Shown here in pieces: positions 58,821 through 62,238 of a stretch of 62,238 nt of DNA. Numbering within the stretch: position 1 is the stretch's first letter; each line of letters begins with the position of its first letter. Made by a program: the position numbers and the translations under genes. Source of the stretch: a virus; IMG/VR virus record IMGVR_UViG_3300042541_000169, positions 1-62,238 of that record; one strand, 5' to 3'. Below the pieces are notes generated by a model that searched no databases, was not told the DNA's origin, and was given only the letters and a program-made list of their open reading frames with translations.

Positions 58821-60185
58821 ATGGCGTATGTCGTTAAAGACCGAGTAAAAGTAACCAGCACGACGACAGGTACGGGAACCTTTACGCTTGGCGCTGCGGA
58901 AGTAGGCTTTCAAGCCTTTTCGGTTATCGGTGACGGTAATCAAACGTATTACTGCATCACTGACGCTACGAACTGGGAAGTAGGTATCGGTACTTACACT
59001 GCGTCTGGTACTACGCTATCGCGCTCTGTCCTTGAGTCATCTAATAGCAATGCTCTCGTAGACTTCCCTGCTGGCACTAAAACTGTATTCGTTACCTTTC
59101 CATCAGAGAACACGCTAGGCACTGTACCAACGGCTGACAATAGCTCAGTAGGTACTGACTTAGTAGCGTGGCTGAATTTAAAGAAGCAGCTAGATGCAGG
59201 TGTAGTGAATGGTGTGCCGTATGCTAACAATGGCACTAATGGGATTGTTAGTACGTACTCACTGGTTTATACGGCAATTGAGGCTTACGCTGGCGGCGTA
59301 CTAGCGCCTAATGGGGATATTTATTTTGTACCGCATTCTGCAAATCGTGGCCAAAAAATATCAGCAACAGGAGTGGTTTCTACGTATAGTTTAGTTTACA
59401 CAGCAGTAAGTGCTTATGGTGGCGGTGTTTTAGCTTCTAATGGAGATGTGCATTTTGTCCCTTATAGCGCCAACAGAGGTCAAAAAGTAAATGCGTCTGG
59501 CGTAGTTTCTACTTACTCATTAATAGTATCTGGAGGTTATAGTGGCGGCGTATTAGCCCCAAATGGCGATATTTATTTTGTCCCACGTAACGCAGACAGG
59601 GGGCAAAAAGTCTCCGCTGCTGGAGTCGTATCTACTTACTCTTTAGTTTATACGGCTGCGGGCTATTGGGGTGGTGTATTAGCTTCTAACGGGGATATAC
59701 ATTTTATTCCTGTTGATGCCAATAGAGGCCAGAAGGTATCTGCTGCCGGTGTTGTATCTACGTATAGCTTAGTTTACACAACAACAAGTGCCTATAGAGG
59801 CGGGGTTATTTCTCCTAATGGGGATATTTACTTTGTTCCTTTTAGCGCAAGGGTTGGTCAAAAAATATCAGCAACAGGCGTTGTATCTACTTACAGTTTA
59901 GTTTATACGGCAATACAAGCCTATCAAGGTGGAGTTTTAGCCCCAAATGGTGACATCCATTTTGTGCCTTATGCCGCAAACAGAGGCCAAAAAATATCAG
60001 CAGCAGGTGTTGTTTCTACTTATTCGTTATCCCACACAGTAAATGCTGCTTATTGGGGTGGCGTATTAACATCTAATGGCGATATTTATTTTGTACCAAG
60101 TGAATCAGTCATAGGCCAAAAAATCTCCACAAACGTACAACAAAAAGTAGGTTATGCTTTAAGCCCGTTTTTCAATAAATTTTAA
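58821..60185 (+). CDS. Tail fibre paralogue 3 with seven 43-residue repeats (454 aa)
   Basis: Third tandem copy: attachment domain ([20 protein letters not shown]), seven repeats and an end [12 protein letters not shown]. Unit 3 is shortened by two residues ([13 protein letters not shown]) and unit 7 has SHT for VYT. A purely silent set of codons distinguishes many units from those of the other two fibres. It is followed by the glycosyltransferase-methyltransferase gene. Confidence 0.75.
   Translation: MAYVVKDRVKVTSTTTGTGTFTLGAAEVGFQAFSVIGDGNQTYYCITDATNWEVGIGTYTASGTTLSRSVLESSNSNALVDFPAGTKTVFVTFPSENTLGTVPTADNSSVGTDLVAWLNLKKQLDAGVVNGVPYANNGTNGIVSTYSLVYTAIEAYAGGVLAPNGDIYFVPHSANRGQKISATGVVSTYSLVYTAVSAYGGGVLASNGDVHFVPYSANRGQKVNASGVVSTYSLIVSGGYSGGVLAPNGDIYFVPRNADRGQKVSAAGVVSTYSLVYTAAGYWGGVLASNGDIHFIPVDANRGQKVSAAGVVSTYSLVYTTTSAYRGGVISPNGDIYFVPFSARVGQKISATGVVSTYSLVYTAIQAYQGGVLAPNGDIHFVPYAANRGQKISAAGVVSTYSLSHTVNAAYWGGVLTSNGDIYFVPSESVIGQKISTNVQQKVGYALSPFFNKF
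59241..60133 (+). repeat. Seven in-frame repeats, fibre 3
   Basis: Seven tandem units of 41-43 codons, matching fibres 1 and 2 in framework; with the other two fibres this makes 21 related units in a row. Confidence 0.9.
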
Positions 60186-60204
60186 CCACAGCAAGGAGAA
60201 ATAC

Positions 60205-61551
60205 GTGTACAACCGCGATAAAATTATAACAACGATGCAAGAAATCTACGATGAATCCAAAACCATCGCACCTTACGTCTTAATCGCACAACCACGTCGC
60301 AACTTAGAAGAAACAGCAGCACAGAATTTTGATGGATATGACGGCTTGCACATTGACCTGATGGGCTTCTCCCACGGCTTTGTGCATATCGGTGGCGAGA
60401 AGGTTGACGTTGCCCGTAATTACTTGATTGAACAAGCGTTGTCGTCTGGTGCTAAATATATGCTGTTTATCGGTGAGGATACAGTTCTTCCTTACGATGG
60501 CTTCAAGGTGCTGCATGAGACAGCCGAAGCAAACCCTGACGCAGTAGTAACAGGCGTGTACTACATCAAATGCTCTGACGCGATGATCATGGTACGTAAT
60601 CAGGATTGGATTACCATTCCTAATGTAGATCCGGGTCAACTGATTGAGGCTTGGCAGACCGGCATGGATGTGATGATGATTCCTATCTCCGTCCTGCAAG
60701 CAATGAAGGACGAGGCTCCTGACCTGCCGTTTACCTGTATTGGTAACAACATCAATGACGAGATTCCTTTTATTGGTGAAGACAACTTCTTTGTCCATCG
60801 TCTGCACAAGCGTGGCACTAAGTTGCTAGTTAATACCGATGTTCAATGTCTGCACATGGACTTGGCAAGTGGACTGTATACGGCGCATCCTTCTGTAGAC
60901 CTGAAGAACTACTATACGAACATCAAGCCTACCCGTCCTTTGACGCTGGATGACAAAGAGTTTATTGACCGTCGTTGGGCTGATCGTCTGCCTGAAGGCA
61001 CTGGTAGCTACAAGTCTGTTATTGCCAAGCTGTTAGAAGAAGGCCAGCCAATCAAGTTCAATATGGGTTGTGGGCGTGATCGTATTGATGGCTACCTTGG
61101 CGTTGATATGCACAGCGATACCGCAGATATTAAGCAAGACATCATGAAGCTAGACTTGCCAGAGCATTGCGCTGACGAGATATTTGCCAGCCATTTGATT
61201 GAGCATATCCCACAACATCGCGCTCCTAGTGTCTTAGAGAAGTGGCTTGCCACGTTGAAAGAGGGCGGTATGCTTGTTTTAGAGACGCCTGACCTTGCTG
61301 GCTTGTGTAAGGACTATCTTGAGCAAGATGGTGCAGATCAGCACATGACTGCTATGTGTATCTATGGCGCTCACGTAGACCGTATTACTCCTGAGACACA
61401 AGAGAAGGGTGCTTTATCTCCGCACCTGTGGGGCTACACACCTAAGTCGCTGGCTGACCTGTGTACAGCGGTAGGTTTTAAAGACATCAAGATTCTGCCT
61501 GTAACGGGTCAACATCCGGGCAAGAACTTTAGATTGGAGGCAGTGAAATGA
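60205..61551 (+). CDS. Bifunctional glycosyltransferase (GT-A-like) and SAM methyltransferase (448 aa)
   Basis: Residues 20-245 look like a GT-A fold glycosyltransferase: a nucleotide-binding strand, GEDT at 90-93 in place of DxD, and a second acidic site GEDNFF (191-196). From 283 a class I methyltransferase begins: NMGCGRD (286-292), GVDMHS with Asp301, and HLIEHIP (330-336), then a typical end (GGMLVLETPDL). AAGGAG precedes the start. It may modify the fibre proteins, a phage-encoded glycan or the host surface. The target is unknown. Confidence 0.75.
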   Translation: MYNRDKIITTMQEIYDESKTIAPYVLIAQPRRNLEETAAQNFDGYDGLHIDLMGFSHGFVHIGGEKVDVARNYLIEQALSSGAKYMLFIGEDTVLPYDGFKVLHETAEANPDAVVTGVYYIKCSDAMIMVRNQDWITIPNVDPGQLIEAWQTGMDVMMIPISVLQAMKDEAPDLPFTCIGNNINDEIPFIGEDNFFVHRLHKRGTKLLVNTDVQCLHMDLASGLYTAHPSVDLKNYYTNIKPTRPLTLDDKEFIDRRWADRLPEGTGSYKSVIAKLLEEGQPIKFNMGCGRDRIDGYLGVDMHSDTADIKQDIMKLDLPEHCADEIFASHLIEHIPQHRAPSVLEKWLATLKEGGMLVLETPDLAGLCKDYLEQDGADQHMTAMCIYGAHVDRITPETQEKGALSPHLWGYTPKSLADLCTAVGFKDIKILPVTGQHPGKNFRLEAVK

Positions 61552-61970
61552 TTTCCTTAGAAGGTTTGCAGTCTGGCGTTACTGGTGAAGATCGTGCTAT
61601 CGCTATTCTTAAGGTTGAGCATAACAGTCTGACGTATGACTGGACGACGTTTGTGCCACCTGACGCTGATCTGGCTACTTACATTGCCGCATCAGAGGGG
61701 CGTGTTAAGGCTGAGATTGATGCTAAAGAAGCTGCTTGGGCTGCTCTAACGCCTAAAACACGCAAGATTGAAGGCATTAACGGCACTGAAACTGTCGCTA
61801 TTGATAAGTCTGAGGTAGTACGTGCTGATAATCCTGATTACTACGCTAGTCGTCGCGCTGAGTATCCTGCACTGGCGGATCAGTTGGATGCAATGTGGAA
61901 GGGTTCTGACGCTATGGTAGAAATGGCGGCTAAGATTGCGGCTGTTAAGGCAAAGTATCCTAAGCCATGA
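61548..61970 (+). CDS. Tail-fibre-associated protein (140 aa)
   Basis: The complete form of the fragment at 1-315. An N-terminal beta-rich part (RAIAILKVEHNSLTYDWTTF) is followed by a helical domain with EIDAKEAAWAALTPKTRKIE and the block DYYASRRAEYPALADQLDAM, typical of small proteins after phage fibre genes. It is coupled by ATGA overlaps to the glycosyltransferase gene before and the 90-residue gene after. A role in fibre folding is inference. Confidence 0.65.
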   Translation: MISLEGLQSGVTGEDRAIAILKVEHNSLTYDWTTFVPPDADLATYIAASEGRVKAEIDAKEAAWAALTPKTRKIEGINGTETVAIDKSEVVRADNPDYYASRRAEYPALADQLDAMWKGSDAMVEMAAKIAAVKAKYPKP

Positions 61971-62238
61971 GTTATACGCTATCCAAAACGGATGCAAATA
62001 AAATCGTTAGGATAGATCAGGGAGGGGTAGTTACTCTCCCTGGTAGCGTGTTCTCTAAGGGGGATGCGATAATATTATTTAACAATACGGATGAATTTAT
62101 CTCTATTCATTCGTTAGTGGAAAACTCTTATCGCTCTTCTCGCGCAAAGAAAAGGGCATTCATAGAGTTTCCTCCTAGATCATTAGCAAATGCTGTTTTT
62201 ATTGACGACAATATTGTAGTTATATCAGTGGGGTTCTA
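61656..62238 (+). repeat. Diverged direct terminal repeat, right copy
   Basis: Gap-free match to 1-583 at about 89 percent identity. It reaches exactly the last base of the window, as an assembly overlap of a circular or permuted molecule would. Confidence 0.9.
61967..62238 (+). CDS. Free-standing fibre C-terminal-domain protein, second copy (stop codon cut)
   Basis: All 90 codons are present; only the last base of the stop lies outside. The product differs from the 312-584 copy mainly near its start (DANKIVRIDQ, LPGSVFSKGDAIILF) and is otherwise nearly identical. Read as a circle it is the same gene in another strain. Read as linear it is a second paralogue. Confidence 0.7.
   Translation, partial: MSYTLSKTDANKIVRIDQGGVVTLPGSVFSKGDAIILFNNTDEFISIHSLVENSYRSSRAKKRAFIEFPPRSLANAVFIDDNIVVISVGF

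Noticed and set aside
56035-60185. Diversity-generating retroelement acting on the fibre repeats
   Set aside because: No reverse transcriptase gene or template repeat is present, and codon changes are not adenine-biased in an obvious way.
1-62238. Exact terminal redundancy proving circularity
   Set aside because: The end repeat is only about 89 percent identical, so circularity is likely but not shown by the sequence alone.

Overview
The window is nearly all of the genome of a tailed dsDNA bacteriophage with a short-tailed (podovirus-like) virion. It carries a terminase pair, a P22-type portal, an HK97-fold-type capsid protein, P22 gp4-like and gp10-like neck/tail proteins, a 2,000-residue internal virion protein, tail fibres and lysis genes. 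There is no integrase, tRNA, CRISPR array, rRNA or host housekeeping gene. The host cannot be read from the sequence. Consensus sigma-70 promoters and the style of the genes suit a proteobacterium, but that is inference.

The first 583 bases align without gaps to the last 583 (positions 61656-62238) at roughly 89 percent identity, mostly with third-codon changes. The simplest reading is a circular or circularly permuted map of about 61.7 kb whose two ends come from different strain variants. A genuine diverged tandem duplication is the alternative. Read as a circle there are two arms. The late arm runs on the + strand from about 38.4 kb through the window end and on to 16.8 kb. The early arm runs on the - strand from 37.9 kb down to 16.9 kb. 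They diverge from a gene-poor, repeat-rich control region (36.5-38.4 kb, a candidate replication origin) and converge at a strong terminator at 16.83 kb.

Late arm: terminase (38.4-40.6 kb), portal, a GroES-like co-chaperonin, scaffold, two head-associated proteins and major capsid protein (to 46.9 kb). An intrinsic terminator follows, then a predicted RNA pseudoknot abutting the ribosome-binding site of the next gene. Next come small structural proteins, a T7-type holin candidate, a cluster of small Lys/Gly-rich proteins, neck proteins, and three tandem paralogous fibres each with exactly seven repeats of about 43 residues (a likely seven-bladed propeller). A glycosyltransferase-methyltransferase fusion and small fibre-related proteins follow. 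Across the map junction lie a 3TM-type holin, a GH24 endolysin, a gp10-like nozzle protein, Gly/Gln-rich tail or ejection proteins, and a 2,002-residue protein with a zincin HExxH motif.

Early arm: a first gene of unknown function, several small proteins, and a three-gene module (coiled-coil protein, MoxR/CobS-like AAA+ ATPase, metallopeptidase-like plus VWA protein). Each module gene is preceded, 15-19 nt before its start codon, by the same palindrome (GCTTCATATSATATGAAGC). Downstream are many small translationally coupled genes, a VRR-NUC nuclease, a family A DNA polymerase, a sigma-70 region-4-only protein, a Cas4/RecB-like nuclease, an HNH-like protein, a structured non-coding stretch, a SNF2 helicase, an SSB-like protein, HTH regulators and an archaeo-eukaryotic-type primase fused to a helicase. 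The phage therefore brings its own replication machinery while probably using host RNA polymerase.

The best candidates for undescribed biology are the triplicated seven-repeat fibres, the palindrome-tagged AAA+/VWA module, the ribosome-binding-site pseudoknot after the capsid gene, the structured RNA upstream of the SNF2 gene, and the end-to-end diverged repeat.
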